The notes: a model not told the origin generated them from the sequence alone. Counted from the stretch's first letter, positions 8,486 through 17,216 are shown. The stretch: DNA of 64,000 nt from Streptomyces fradiae (GCF_041270065.1 NZ_CP065958.1:558001-622000), one strand, 5' to 3'. Translations and numbers: made by a program.

Positions 8486-9493
8486 GTGCGGATCGGTGAG
8501 GTCGCGCGGCACTCGGGGGTCAGCGCCCGGATGCTGCGGCATTACGAGGCGCTGGGCCTGGTGCGGCCGACGGGCCGCAGCGGCACGGGCTACCGGGAGT
8601 ACTCCGACGAGAACATCCGGCGGATCTTCCACATCGAGAGCCTGCGGTCCCTGGGGCTTTCGCTGCGCGATGTCGGGCGCGCGCTCGACGACCCCGGCTT
8701 CGCGCCGGCGGAGCTCGTCGAGGACCTGGTCCGCCGGACCGAGGAGCGGATCGCGGCCGAGACGGAGTTGCTCACCCGGCTGCGCCGGATCGGTGCCGCC
8801 GAGCCCGCCGGCTGGGAGGACGTCCTGCAGACCGTCGCGCTGCTGCAGGCGCTCCGGTCGGCCAGCCCGGGGGCGCGGCAGCGCGCGGCGCTCTCGGCGG
8901 CCGAGGAGGTGCCCGTACCGGTGGAGGCGCTGGTCGAGGCCGTGTTCGGCGAGGCCGATCCGAACGTGGCCGGGGCGCTGCGCTGGGCCCTGGCGCAGTC
9001 GGGCGGGGAGCGGGGTGCCGAACTCCTCGCGCAGGGCCTGGGTTCGCCCTCCGCCCCCGTACGGAAGCGGGCCGTCCGGTCGCTCGCGGAGCTCCCGGGT
9101 GACGCGGCGACCGCGCACCTGACGGACGCCCTCGCCCACGCCGATGTCGTGGTGCGCCGGTACGCGGCGCTTGCGCTCGGCGCGCGCGGGGTGGCCGACG
9201 CGATCCCGACGCTCGTCGAGATGGTGGTCGTGGGACGGAACGACAGCGACGCCGCCGACGCCCTGAGCGCGCTGGCCGCCGACCCGGCCCTGGCGGACCG
9301 GATCGCGACCGGGCTCGTCGACCGCCTGGCCCACGGCGGCCGCGAACCGGCCGCGCGCCGCCGCCTGACCCAGGCCCTCGCGGGCGTCCCCGGCGCCACG
9401 ACCTCCCGCGCCCTGGCGGAGCTGGCCCGGGACCCGGACCCGGGCGTCGCCCTGACGGCGACATACGTGTTGTCGCTGCGCGCGGCCGGCTAG
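8486..9493 (+). CDS. MerR family regulator fused to HEAT repeats
   Basis: A 335-aa protein. Residues 1-70 are a classical MerR winged helix-turn-helix (VRIGEVARHSGVSARMLRHY, then GYREY and the SLGLSLRDVG segment), followed by the dimerisation helix (about 80-110). Instead of a small effector pocket, residues about 125-335 are HEAT-type repeats (APVRKRAVRSLAELPGD, VVVRRYAALALGARG). No metal-binding Cys set is present. GTG at 8486 follows the upstream stop by 2 nt with GGAGGGA as RBS. The operator at 7771-7793 is its likely target. Repeat-tailed MerR regulators occur in Actinobacteria; their ligand is unknown to me. Confidence 0.85.
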   Translation: MRIGEVARHSGVSARMLRHYEALGLVRPTGRSGTGYREYSDENIRRIFHIESLRSLGLSLRDVGRALDDPGFAPAELVEDLVRRTEERIAAETELLTRLRRIGAAEPAGWEDVLQTVALLQALRSASPGARQRAALSAAEEVPVPVEALVEAVFGEADPNVAGALRWALAQSGGERGAELLAQGLGSPSAPVRKRAVRSLAELPGDAATAHLTDALAHADVVVRRYAALALGARGVADAIPTLVEMVVVGRNDSDAADALSALAADPALADRIATGLVDRLAHGGREPAARRRLTQALAGVPGATTSRALAELARDPDPGVALTATYVLSLRAAG

Positions 9494-10030
9494 GGCGTGT
9501 CCGGAAAGCCCGGAAAGTAGCGCCGCCTGCCCCTGGGGGCCCGTGGGGGGGCAGTGCTCGCGGCGAGCGCGCGTGCCAGGTGTCGCGAGCCGGGGGCACC
9601 ACCCGGTGCCGCACGCCGGCCGCGTCCACCAGCTCGTCGGCGAACGCGCCCTGGGCGGCGCCGAACTGGCGGCGGCCCCCAGGGCGCAGCCCTGAGGGGC
9701 CTTCCGGACACGGCCTGGCGCGGCCCGTCGCCGGCAAGGCCCGCTCGTGCGGCGCGCCGCCGCATGGTCTCCCACGCCTCCGCCCACCGCTGCCCGCCGG
9801 GCCACGGCCTGACCGGCACCTCGGCCGCCGGCCCGGCGCTAGCCGGGACCGGCCTGCACGCGTCCGCTGCCCCGTGCCACGGGGCACGCACCCGCCGACT
9901 CGGCCCCCGCAGGCCCGGGCCCGCCGACCGGGTCCCGTTCGGACGCGCCCGCCGCCCCGTGCCTGCCGACCCGGGCACCGCGCGCCGCCGGGAACCGAGC
10001 ACCGGGAACCGCGGCCCCGGCGCTACCGGT
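9494..10030. other. 537-bp gene-free region with inverted-repeat-bounded segment
   Basis: No convincing intact gene. The first 220 bp are bounded by inverted repeats (next entry). On the minus strand, short stretches have coding-like G/C periodicity (for example FGAAQGAFADELVDAAGV around 9590-9660, and WAEAWETMRRRAARAGLAGD around 9725-9790) but lie in different frames with no start, so they look like gene debris. Nothing recognisable is seen between 9800 and 10030. It separates two convergent units, the MerR operon and pyc. Confidence 0.6.
9496..9712. repeat. Inverted-repeat-bounded segment (possible MITE or IS remnant)
   Basis: CGTGTCCGGAAAGCC at 9496-9510 is matched in inverted orientation by GGCCTTCCGGACACG at 9698-9712 (14 of 15 positions). 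The left copy begins 3 nt after the MerR stop. The 217-bp length, terminal inverted repeats and intergenic location are what a miniature element would show. I see no clear target duplication. It could instead be two halves of a long-range hairpin. Confidence 0.4.
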
Positions 10031-13000
10031 TCAGGCCAGCTCGACGAGCAGGTCGCCGCCCTCCACCTGCTGGATACGGGTGATGGCGAGGCGGGAGACG
10101 CGGCCGGACTTCGGGGCGGTGATGGAGGCCTCCATCTTCATGGCCTCGATGGTGGCGACGGTCGCGCCGGCCTCGACCTCGTCGCCCTCGGCCACGGCCA
10201 GGGTGACGACGCCCGCGAACGGGGCCGCCACATGGCCGGGGTCGGCGCGGTCGGCCTTCTCGGTGAGCGGGAGGTCGGCCGCGGCGGCCCGGTCGCGGAC
10301 CTGGATGGGGCGGAGCTGTCCGTTGAGGGTGGACAGGACGGTGCGCATTCCGCGTTCGTCGGCCTCGCCGATCGCCTCCAGCTCGATGAGCAGGCGCACG
10401 CCGGGGCCGAAGTCGACGGCGTACTCCTTGCCGGGGCGCAGCCCGTAGAAGAAGTCCTTGCTGTCGAGGACGCTGGTGTCGCCGTACGCCTGGCGGTGCG
10501 TCTCGTACGCCTGCGTCGGGCCGGGAAAGAGCAGCCGGTTCAGCGTGCCGCGCCGGTCCTTGGCGAGGCCGTCGTGGTCGTCCGGGGTGAGGTCCCGCAT
10601 CGGCTTGGGTCCGGCGCGGCCCTGGAGGGCCTTGGTGCGGAAGGGTTCGGGCCAGCCGCCGGGCGGGGTGCCCAGTTCGCCGTGGAGGAAGCCGACGACC
10701 GAGTCGGGGATGTCGTAGCGCCCGGGTGCCGCCTCGAAGTCCTCGGGGGCGACGCCGGCGCCGACGAGGTGCAGGGCGAGGTCGCCGACGACCTTCGACG
10801 ACGGCGTGACCTTCACGAGCCGGCCGAGCATCCGGTCGGCGGCGGCGTAGGTGGTCTCGACGTCCTCGAAGCGGTCGCCGAGGCCGAGGGCGACGGCCTG
10901 GGTGCGCAGGTTGGAGAGCTGGCCGCCGGGGATCTCGTGGTGGTAGACGCGCCCGGTCGGCGCGTCGAGTCCGGCCTCGAAGGGGGCGTAGATCCGGCGG
11001 ACGCTCTCCCAGTACGGCTCCAGGTCGCCGACGGCCTGCAGGTCGAGGCCGGTGGGCCGGTCGGAGTGGTCGGTCGCGGCGACGATCGCGGACAGCGAGG
11101 GCTGGGAGGTGGTGCCGGCCATGGAGGCGACGGCGCCGTCGACGGCGTCGGCGCCGGCCTGGATCGCCGCGAGGTAGGTGGCGAGCTGGCCGCCCGCCGT
11201 GTCGTGGGTGTGCAGGTGCACCGGCAGGTCGAACTCCCGGCGCAGCGCCGAGACCAGCGTCGCCGCGGCGGGGGCGCGGAGCAGGCCGGCCATGTCCTTG
11301 ACGGCGAGGACGTGGGCGCCGGCCTCGACGATCTGCTCGGCGAGCCGCAGATAGTAGTCGAGGGTGTAGAGGCGCTCCGCCGGGTCGGAGAGGTCGGCGG
11401 TGTAGCAGAGGGCGACCTCGGCGACGGCGGTGCCGGTCGCGCGCACGGCGTCGATGGCGGGCCGCATCTGGCGTACGTCGTTGAGCGCGTCGAAGATGCG
11501 GAAGATGTCGATGCCGGTGGCGGCGGCCTCCTGCACGAAGGCGTCGGTGACCTCGGTGGGGTACGGGGTGTAGCCGACGGTGTTGCGGCCGCGGAGCAGC
11601 ATCTGCAGGCAGATGTTCGGTACGGCTTCGCGCAGGGCGGCGAGCCGTTCCCAGGGGTCCTCGGCGAGGAAGCGGAGCGCGACGTCGTAGGTGGCGCCGC
11701 CCCAGCATTCGAGGGAGAGCAGCTGCGGCAGGGTGTGCGCCACCGTGGGGGCGACGGCGAGCAGGTCCTTGGTGCGGACCCGGGTGGCGAGGAGCGACTG
11801 GTGGGCGTCGCGGAAGGTGGTGTCGGTGACGCCGATGGTCGGCGCGTCGCGGAGGCCGCGGGCGAAGCCCTCGGGGCCGAGGGCGGTGAGCCGCTGCTTG
11901 GAGCCGGCGGGTGGCGCGCCCGCGGCGCCCGGGCCGTCGGGCAGGCGGGGCAGCTTGGCGGCGGGGGCGATCAGCTCGGGCCGGGGGCCGTGGGGCTTGT
12001 TGACGGTGACGTCGGCGAGGTAGGTGAGGAGTTTCGTGCCGCGGTCGGCCGAGTGGCGGGCGGTGAGCAGGTGCGGGCGCTGTTCGATGAAGGCGGTGGT
12101 GACCTGCCCGGCCCGGAAGTCCGGGTCGTCGAGGACGGCCTGCAGGAAGGGGATGTTGGTGGAGACGCCGCGGATGCGGAACTCGGCCACGGCGCGCCGG
12201 GCGCGGCCGACGGCGGCGCGGAAGTCCCGTCCCCGGCAGGTCAGTTTGACCAGCATGGAGTCGAAGTGGGCGCTGACCTCGCTGCCGGCGTGGGTGGTGC
12301 CGCCGTCGAGGCGGATGCCGGAGCCGCCGGGCGAGCGGTAGGCGCTGATCATGCCGGTGTCCGGGCGGAAGCCGTTGGCGGGGTCCTCGGTGGTGATGCG
12401 GCACTGCAGGGCGGCGCCGCGCAGCACCACGGACTCCTGGGAGAGGCCGAGGTCGGTGAGGGTCTCGCCGGCGGCGATGCGCAGCTGGGACTGGACGAGG
12501 TCGATGTCGGTGACCTCCTCGGTCACCGTGTGCTCGACCTGGATGCGCGGGTTCATCTCGATGAAGACGTGGTTGCCGTCGGGGTCGAGGAGGAACTCGA
12601 CGGTGCCCGCGTTGCGGTAGCCGATCTCGCGGGCGAAGCGGACGGCGTCCTCGCAGATGCGCTGCCGGACGGCCGGGTCGAGGTTCGGGGCGGGTGCGAG
12701 CTCGATGACCTTCTGGTGGCGGCGCTGTACGGAACAGTCGCGCTCGTAGAGGTGGATGACGTTGCCCTCGCCGTCGGCGAGGATCTGCACCTCGATGTGG
12801 CGGGGGTCGACGACGGCCCTCTCCAGGAAGACGGTGGCGTCGCCGAACGCGGACTCGGCCTCGCGGGCCGCCGCCTCGATGGACTCGCGCAGCGCGGCGC
12901 GGTCCTCGACGCGGCGCATGCCGCGCCCGCCGCCGCCGGCGACGGCCTTGACGAAGATCGGGAAGCCGATCTCCTCGGCGGCGGCGACGAGTTCGTCGAC

Positions 13001-13420
13001 GTCGGTGGAGGGGGCGGAGGAGCCGAGCACGGGGACGCCGGCCGCACGGGCGGCGGCGACGGCGCGGGCCTTGTTGCCGGTCAGTTCCAGGGTCCGCACG
13101 TCCGGGCCGACGAAGGTGATGCCCGCCTCCTCGCAGGCGCGGGCGAGTTCGGGGTTCTCGGACAGGAAGCCGTAGCCGGGGTAGACCGCGTCGGCGCCGG
13201 CGAGCCGGGCGGCCCGGATGATCTCCTCGACGGAGAGGTAGGCCCGTACGGGGTGCCCGGGCTCCCCGATCTCGTACGCCTCGTCGGCCTTGAGCCGGTG
13301 CAGCGAATTGCGGTCCTCGTGCGGGAAGACGGCGACGGTGCGCGCCCCCAGTTCGTAGCCGGCGCGGAACGCGCGAATCGCGATCTCCCCGCGGTTGGCC
13401 ACCAGCACCTTGCGGAACAT
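10031..13420 (-). CDS. pyc: Pyruvate carboxylase
   Basis: A 1129-aa single-chain, biotin-dependent enzyme converting pyruvate, bicarbonate and ATP to oxaloacetate (anaplerosis, cytoplasm). Order: biotin carboxylase domain (1-450: MFRKVLVANRGEIAIRAFRA, ATP-grasp Gly loop GGGGRGM, EMNPRIQVEHTVTE), carboxyltransferase TIM barrel (about 520-800: TFRDAHQSLLATR, ECWGGATYDVALRFL), PYC-specific domain, and C-terminal biotinyl domain with EAMKMEA (biotin Lys1095). Length matches actinobacterial PC. ATG 13420 has AAGGGA upstream at 6 nt, preferred over an upstream in-frame codon. The HMCES gene lies upstream on the same strand after 205 nt carrying a palindrome. Confidence 0.97.
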   Translation of the reverse strand: MFRKVLVANRGEIAIRAFRAGYELGARTVAVFPHEDRNSLHRLKADEAYEIGEPGHPVRAYLSVEEIIRAARLAGADAVYPGYGFLSENPELARACEEAGITFVGPDVRTLELTGNKARAVAAARAAGVPVLGSSAPSTDVDELVAAAEEIGFPIFVKAVAGGGGRGMRRVEDRAALRESIEAAAREAESAFGDATVFLERAVVDPRHIEVQILADGEGNVIHLYERDCSVQRRHQKVIELAPAPNLDPAVRQRICEDAVRFAREIGYRNAGTVEFLLDPDGNHVFIEMNPRIQVEHTVTEEVTDIDLVQSQLRIAAGETLTDLGLSQESVVLRGAALQCRITTEDPANGFRPDTGMISAYRSPGGSGIRLDGGTTHAGSEVSAHFDSMLVKLTCRGRDFRAAVGRARRAVAEFRIRGVSTNIPFLQAVLDDPDFRAGQVTTAFIEQRPHLLTARHSADRGTKLLTYLADVTVNKPHGPRPELIAPAAKLPRLPDGPGAAGAPPAGSKQRLTALGPEGFARGLRDAPTIGVTDTTFRDAHQSLLATRVRTKDLLAVAPTVAHTLPQLLSLECWGGATYDVALRFLAEDPWERLAALREAVPNICLQMLLRGRNTVGYTPYPTEVTDAFVQEAAATGIDIFRIFDALNDVRQMRPAIDAVRATGTAVAEVALCYTADLSDPAERLYTLDYYLRLAEQIVEAGAHVLAVKDMAGLLRAPAAATLVSALRREFDLPVHLHTHDTAGGQLATYLAAIQAGADAVDGAVASMAGTTSQPSLSAIVAATDHSDRPTGLDLQAVGDLEPYWESVRRIYAPFEAGLDAPTGRVYHHEIPGGQLSNLRTQAVALGLGDRFEDVETTYAAADRMLGRLVKVTPSSKVVGDLALHLVGAGVAPEDFEAAPGRYDIPDSVVGFLHGELGTPPGGWPEPFRTKALQGRAGPKPMRDLTPDDHDGLAKDRRGTLNRLLFPGPTQAYETHRQAYGDTSVLDSKDFFYGLRPGKEYAVDFGPGVRLLIELEAIGEADERGMRTVLSTLNGQLRPIQVRDRAAAADLPLTEKADRADPGHVAAPFAGVVTLAVAEGDEVEAGATVATIEAMKMEASITAPKSGRVSRLAITRIQQVEGGDLLVELA

Positions 13421-13602
13421 CTCTGATCCCTTCACCCTGCGGCTTGGGCGCACCCGCGTCGCACTCGGCGAGCGGCCGGTTCGTCTCCGTCACGCTACGG
13501 GGTGCCGGGCCCCGGCCTGAAGGTCTCGGGGCAGTGAGATGGATCATCGAGCCGTCCGCCGCACGGGTGACGGCTGGTCAGAAGGTGGGCGAGCACCCTG
13601 GT

Positions 13603-13617
13603 CTGACCACTGGTCAG
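13603..13617. promoter_or_regulatory. Palindromic operator candidate upstream of pyc
   Basis: Perfect 7-bp arms CTGACCA and TGGTCAG around a single C. TGGTCAG recurs at 13575-13581, and GGTCAGGTG occurs twice (13612-13620, 13624-13632). It lies between the HMCES stop and pyc, about 185 nt before pyc. Probably a regulator binding site; the regulator is unknown. Confidence 0.45.
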
Positions 13618-13625
13618 GTGATCGG

Positions 13626-14366
13626 TCAGGTGGCGGGGTCGAGGAGGTGCGGGCCGTTGTTCCGGACGCTGTTGACGGCCGGGGAGACGGCAAGGGCGTC
13701 GAGGCGCCCGTCGGCCGGGCTGCCGAGCAGCGCGCGCAGGTCGTGGGTGTCCTGGTGGTGCGGGTCGAGCCAGGTGTCGTAGTGGTCGGGGGTGAGGGCG
13801 AGCGGCATGCGGGGGTGCACCCGGCCGGCCTCGTCGGTGGCCTCGGTGGTGATGATGGTGCAGGTCATCAGCCAGGCGCCGGGGTCGTCGGGGTCCGCGA
13901 CGTCGGGGTCGCGCCAGTACTCGTACAGGCCCGCGAGCGCCATCACGGAGTCGTCGGCGGGGTGGATGAAGTACGGCTGCTTGCGGACCTTGCCGGTCGC
14001 CTCGTCCTTGACCGGGTCCCACTCGTAGAAGCCGTCGGCGGGCAGCAGACAGCGCCGCTTGGCGAAGGCCTTGCGGTACGCGGGCTTCTCGTGCACGGTC
14101 TCGACGCGTGCGTTGATCATCCGCGCACCGCCCTTCGGGTCCTTCGCCCACGACGGTACGAGTCCCCAGCGCAGCGCCCGCAGCTCGCGCCGCACCTCCC
14201 CCTTCTCACCGCCGTCGCGGGCGGGCCGTTCGAGCACGGCGTACACGGGGTCGGTGGGCGCGACGTTCCAGCTGGGCGCCAGCGTCTCCTCGGGGCGCCA
14301 CTCGGTCACGTCGAACAGCTGGGTCAGGTCCTGGGGACTCCGGGTGGAGGCGTATCGGCCGCACAT
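13626..14366 (-). CDS. SOS response-associated peptidase family protein (HMCES/YedK), AP-site crosslinker
   Basis: A 246-aa SRAP-domain protein. After removal of Met1, Cys2 (MCGRYAS) becomes the N-terminal nucleophile that forms a thiazolidine crosslink with abasic sites in single-stranded DNA. The other conserved residues are present: N86 (NARVET), E115 (DGFYEW) and H184 (VHPRMP). In YedK/HMCES these shield AP sites in ssDNA and later reverse the crosslink. Length and motifs are standard. It acts on DNA in the cytoplasm. No SOS box is obvious upstream (14367-14436). Downstream is pyc on the same strand, with no functional link evident. Confidence 0.93.
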   Translation of the reverse strand: MCGRYASTRSPQDLTQLFDVTEWRPEETLAPSWNVAPTDPVYAVLERPARDGGEKGEVRRELRALRWGLVPSWAKDPKGGARMINARVETVHEKPAYRKAFAKRRCLLPADGFYEWDPVKDEATGKVRKQPYFIHPADDSVMALAGLYEYWRDPDVADPDDPGAWLMTCTIITTEATDEAGRVHPRMPLALTPDHYDTWLDPHHQDTHDLRALLGSPADGRLDALAVSPAVNSVRNNGPHLLDPAT

Positions 14367-14401
14367 ACGGCCACTGTGCCACGGACAGGGCCGGCGGGTG
14401 G

Positions 14402-14426
14402 GGCCGATGGGTGCGGCCGATGGGTG
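14402..14426. repeat. Short tandem repeat between HMCES and P450 genes
   Basis: GGCCGATGGGTG occurs at 14402-14413 and again at 14415-14426 (13-bp period). A third, degenerate copy may follow. It lies in the 70-nt gap; function unknown. Confidence 0.5.
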
Positions 14427-14436
14427 GGGCGCCCGG

Positions 14437-15630
14437 TCAGACGTCCCAGGTGACCGGCAGGCTCTTCACTCCGTAGATGTCGGCGGTCTCCGGGCGCAGC
14501 ACGACCTCCTCGGCCGGGACGGCGAGGCGCAGCGTCGGGAAGCGGTCGAGCAGCGCGGTGAACGCGGCGCGCATCTCGATGCGGGCGAGCTGCTGGCCGA
14601 GACAGAGGTGGATGCCGTGACCGAAGGCGAGGTGGCCGCCGGGGACGGGCTTGCGGCGGATGTCGAGGACGTGGGGGTCGTCGAAGCGCTCGGGGTCGCG
14701 GTTGGCGGTGTTGTACGCGAGGAACACGGTGGTGCCGGCCTTGACGGTCTCTCCGCCGAGCTCGACGTCCTCGAGCGCCGTCCGCATGAAGGACTTGGCG
14801 ACGCTGAGGTAGCGCAGCAGCTCCTCGACGGCCTGGTCGATCAGCGTCGGGTCCTCGCGCAGCGCGGCGAGCTGATCCGGGTGCTGGAGCAGGGCGAAGG
14901 TGCCGAGGGAGAGCATGTTCGCGGTGGTGTCGAACCCGGCGGCGAGGAGGATCAGCGAGATCCCCTTCAGCTCCTCGTCGGTCAGGTCGGTCTCGGTGAG
15001 TTCGCTGAGCACGTCGTCGGTGGGGTGGGCGCGCTTGGCGGTGACGAGCTCCGCCAGGTACTCCTGCGTCGCCGTGTACGCGGCGATCAGGTCCTCGTCG
15101 CTGGTCTCACCGCCCATGAAGGTGTCGATCTGCTCCTGGAAGGAGGCCCGGTCCTGGTACGGGACGCCGAGGATCTCGCAGATGACGATGGTGGGGATGG
15201 GCTTGCCGAACGCGGTGACGAGGTCCGCCGTCGGCCCGGCCGCCTCCATCGCGTCCAGGCAGTCGGCGGTGATCTGCTCGATGCGCTCGGTGAGCAGCCG
15301 CATCCGGCGCGCGGTGAACCGGCTGACCAGGGGCTTGCGGTAGCGGCTGTGCTGCGGGTCGTCCATGAGCAGGAACTCGCCGGGCGGGGCCGGCGGGATC
15401 TCGAAGTCGACCACGTTCAGGAGTTCCTTGCGGGCGCTGAACCGCGGGTCGGCGAGGACGGACCGGACGAGGTCGTGGCCGGTGACCAGCCAGCCGGCCT
15501 TGCCGCCGATGTGCGTGAAGGGGCTGATGGGGCCCCGCTCGCGGGCCTCGGTCAGCTCGGCCGGCGGGTCGAAGGGGCAGCCGGGCTGTCGCGTCGTCGG
15601 CGTCGTGACGGTCTGCGGGGATTCACTCAT
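14437..15630 (-). CDS. Cytochrome P450
   Basis: A 397-aa class I bacterial P450. I-helix AAGFDTT, ExxR in EELLR, and heme loop FGHGIHLCLG with the thiolate ligand Cys343 are all intact, and length is normal for soluble actinobacterial CYPs (CYP105/107-like by general appearance). It needs a ferredoxin and reductase, neither of which is adjacent. The substrate is unknown, and no biosynthetic cluster surrounds it. Start: AGGAG lies 5 nt before ATG 15630; a GTG two codons upstream is too close to that site. The divergent upstream region carries several dyads that may be operators. Confidence 0.95.
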   Translation of the reverse strand: MSESPQTVTTPTTRQPGCPFDPPAELTEARERGPISPFTHIGGKAGWLVTGHDLVRSVLADPRFSARKELLNVVDFEIPPAPPGEFLLMDDPQHSRYRKPLVSRFTARRMRLLTERIEQITADCLDAMEAAGPTADLVTAFGKPIPTIVICEILGVPYQDRASFQEQIDTFMGGETSDEDLIAAYTATQEYLAELVTAKRAHPTDDVLSELTETDLTDEELKGISLILLAAGFDTTANMLSLGTFALLQHPDQLAALREDPTLIDQAVEELLRYLSVAKSFMRTALEDVELGGETVKAGTTVFLAYNTANRDPERFDDPHVLDIRRKPVPGGHLAFGHGIHLCLGQQLARIEMRAAFTALLDRFPTLRLAVPAEEVVLRPETADIYGVKSLPVTWDV

Positions 15631-15940
15631 GGCCACTCCTCGGCTGGTCGGCTCGCGACATGTCGTGTTTGAACATCCAGAAAGCTACGTTGCGTTCATA
15701 GATCGGTCAATCGCCAGAACCAGGTAATCGCAGGCAGGCACAGGGAAATTGATGCAATGACGCTGCCGCCGAACGCAACGCTGCGTTGCAATGGATGATG
15801 CCGAAGGCAATGCCGGCGAGCAGCGCGGCGCGCGCCAAGCGCCGCGTTGTGCGCCTGTGCGCCCCCGGCCGGGGCTCGCGCGCGGGCCTTTGCGCGCCAT
15901 TGTCGTGGTGGGCATCACGACACGGAGAGCGAGGGACCCG
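15631..15940. promoter_or_regulatory. 310-bp divergent regulatory region with palindromes
   Basis: Contains the perfect palindrome CGACATGTCG (15656-15665) close to the P450 start. A 7-bp dyad GCAACGC/GCGTTGC around T lies at 15775-15789. CGTTGCGTT (15688-15696) is exactly inverted as AACGCAACG (15772-15780). These repeated GTTGC elements, between the P450 and the divergent hypothetical gene, look like operator sites. No gene is supported, although weak hydrophobic open frames exist on the minus strand. A+T content is locally raised around 15680-15780, as expected for promoters. Confidence 0.5.
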
Positions 15941-16348
15941 ATGGGACGACAGGAGCCGGGCCGGGACGGGCTGGAGTACCGCCTGAAGGAACTGGATCCG
16001 CCGGGCGTCGCGTACGACACCTGGTTCATCCCGCCGCAGGACCCGAACGCGTTCCCCGCCGGCCTCACGGGCGAGGCCGCCGCCTTCGTGGAGCGCGTCC
16101 GGCGCCTCGGCCCGATCTACGGCGGCGCGGTCCCCGAGGCCGCGGTCCGCCTCGACCTGCGCCTGGACGCCGAGTTGGGCGCCGGCCGCGACGGCGTCCG
16201 CGCCCGCGCCCACCGGCTGCACGCCCGCGGCCATGTCCTCGTCGAGGCGGACGACGAGCGGGCGGTGCCCCGCCTGCGGCTCGTCCGCAGCCGGCCCCGG
16301 CGCCCCGGTGAGGCCTGGGTCCTCGCGGGCGGCGGCACGGACGGCTAG
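15941..16348 (+). CDS. Hypothetical protein
   Basis: A 135-aa, Arg/Asp-rich soluble protein starting MGRQEPGRDGLEYRLKELDP. ATG 15941 has GAGGGA 5 nt upstream, so a longer in-frame extension from 15791 was rejected. The C-terminal part (RARAHRLHARGHVLVEADDERAVPRLRLVRSR) looks beta-rich. No family recognised. Its TAG stop shares the palindrome CTAG with the stop of the convergent methyltransferase gene. Confidence 0.65.
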   Translation: MGRQEPGRDGLEYRLKELDPPGVAYDTWFIPPQDPNAFPAGLTGEAAAFVERVRRLGPIYGGAVPEAAVRLDLRLDAELGAGRDGVRARAHRLHARGHVLVEADDERAVPRLRLVRSRPRRPGEAWVLAGGGTDG

Positions 16349-17016
16349 GTCCTGTCCTTCCGGGCCAGCAGGTGGACCTCCTGGAACTGGCGCCGGTCGG
16401 TGGGCTGGGGCGCCCGTACAAGGCGGGCGACCTCGGCCATGCCGGTCTCGTCGAGCAGCGCGGCGAGGTGGTCGGGCGACCAGCGGTAGGCGGGTGCGAC
16501 CGCGTGGTCGAAGACCTGGGTCGGGCGGGAGGGGCCCTCGGTGGCCGAGAAGCCGAGGAGGAGGTGGCCGCCGGGGGCCAGGACGCGGTGGAACTCCCGC
16601 AGGACGGCGGGGACTTCCGCCGGGGGTGTGTGGATGAGGGACCACCGCGCCAGGATGCCGGCGAGCGTGCCGTCGGCGAGGTCGAGCGCGCCCATCGAGC
16701 CCACCTCGAACCGCAGCCCGGGCCAGGCCTGCCGGGCCAGCGCGATCATCGCGGGCGAGGCGTCCACGCCGAACACCGTCAGCCCCGACTCAGCCAGATG
16801 CGCGGTGACATGACCGGGCCCGCAGCCGAGGTCCGCGACCCGCCCGCCGCCGGGGTCGCCGTCGGCGCCGGTGGCCCCGACCGCCTCGGTGAAGGCGCTC
16901 AGCATCGCGCGGTCCAGCGGACTGTCCCGCAGCGAGTCGCGGAACAGCGCCGCGTATTCGTGGGCGGCGGCGTCATAGGCCTCGCGGGTGGCACTCAGGG
17001 CATCGTTGTCGACCAT
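16345..17016 (-). CDS. Class I SAM-dependent methyltransferase
   Basis: A 223-aa protein with Rossmann methyltransferase motifs: motif I VADLGCGPGHVTAHL (about 61-75), the acidic end of strand 2 (FGVDASPAMI, about 83-92), motif III-like HRVLAPGGHLLLGF, then a C-terminal region with PTDRRQFQEVHLLARK. It belongs to the UbiE/COQ5-like small-molecule methyltransferases common in Streptomyces; substrate not predictable. ATG 17016 (MVDNDALSATREAYD) is the likely start because the N-terminal helix YDAAAHEYAALF is typical for the family. No good Shine-Dalgarno is visible. Its stop overlaps the convergent gene's stop in CTAG. Confidence 0.85.
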   Translation of the reverse strand: MVDNDALSATREAYDAAAHEYAALFRDSLRDSPLDRAMLSAFTEAVGATGADGDPGGGRVADLGCGPGHVTAHLAESGLTVFGVDASPAMIALARQAWPGLRFEVGSMGALDLADGTLAGILARWSLIHTPPAEVPAVLREFHRVLAPGGHLLLGFSATEGPSRPTQVFDHAVAPAYRWSPDHLAALLDETGMAEVARLVRAPQPTDRRQFQEVHLLARKDRT

Positions 17017-17216
17017 GCCCGCGACCGTAGCCCCCGGCACTGACAACGCCGCACGGCACGTCGCCGCCCGCCCCGAGGGCCGTGGCCGGATCCCGTCACT
17101 CCCCGAAGTCGGCGGTTCACCCAACGGTCACCCGCCCCACCCCACCGCAACACCGGGCCGCTCGCCGCAAGCCCTACCTTCCGTGTCGCCCTCGTCCCAC
17201 GACCGAAAGGTTCGGC

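Noticed and set aside
10023..13547. Very long open frames on both strands over pyc (for example plus-strand 9554-13426)
   Set aside because: High-G+C shadow frames of pyruvate carboxylase; low-complexity Gly/Ala/Val/Arg composition and no RBS or family motif.
15786..15940. Minus-strand hydrophobic mini-frame (LARAALLAGIAFGIIH) near the P450 promoter
   Set aside because: No start or RBS in a sensible place, and it overlaps the leader of a better-supported gene and the palindrome cluster.
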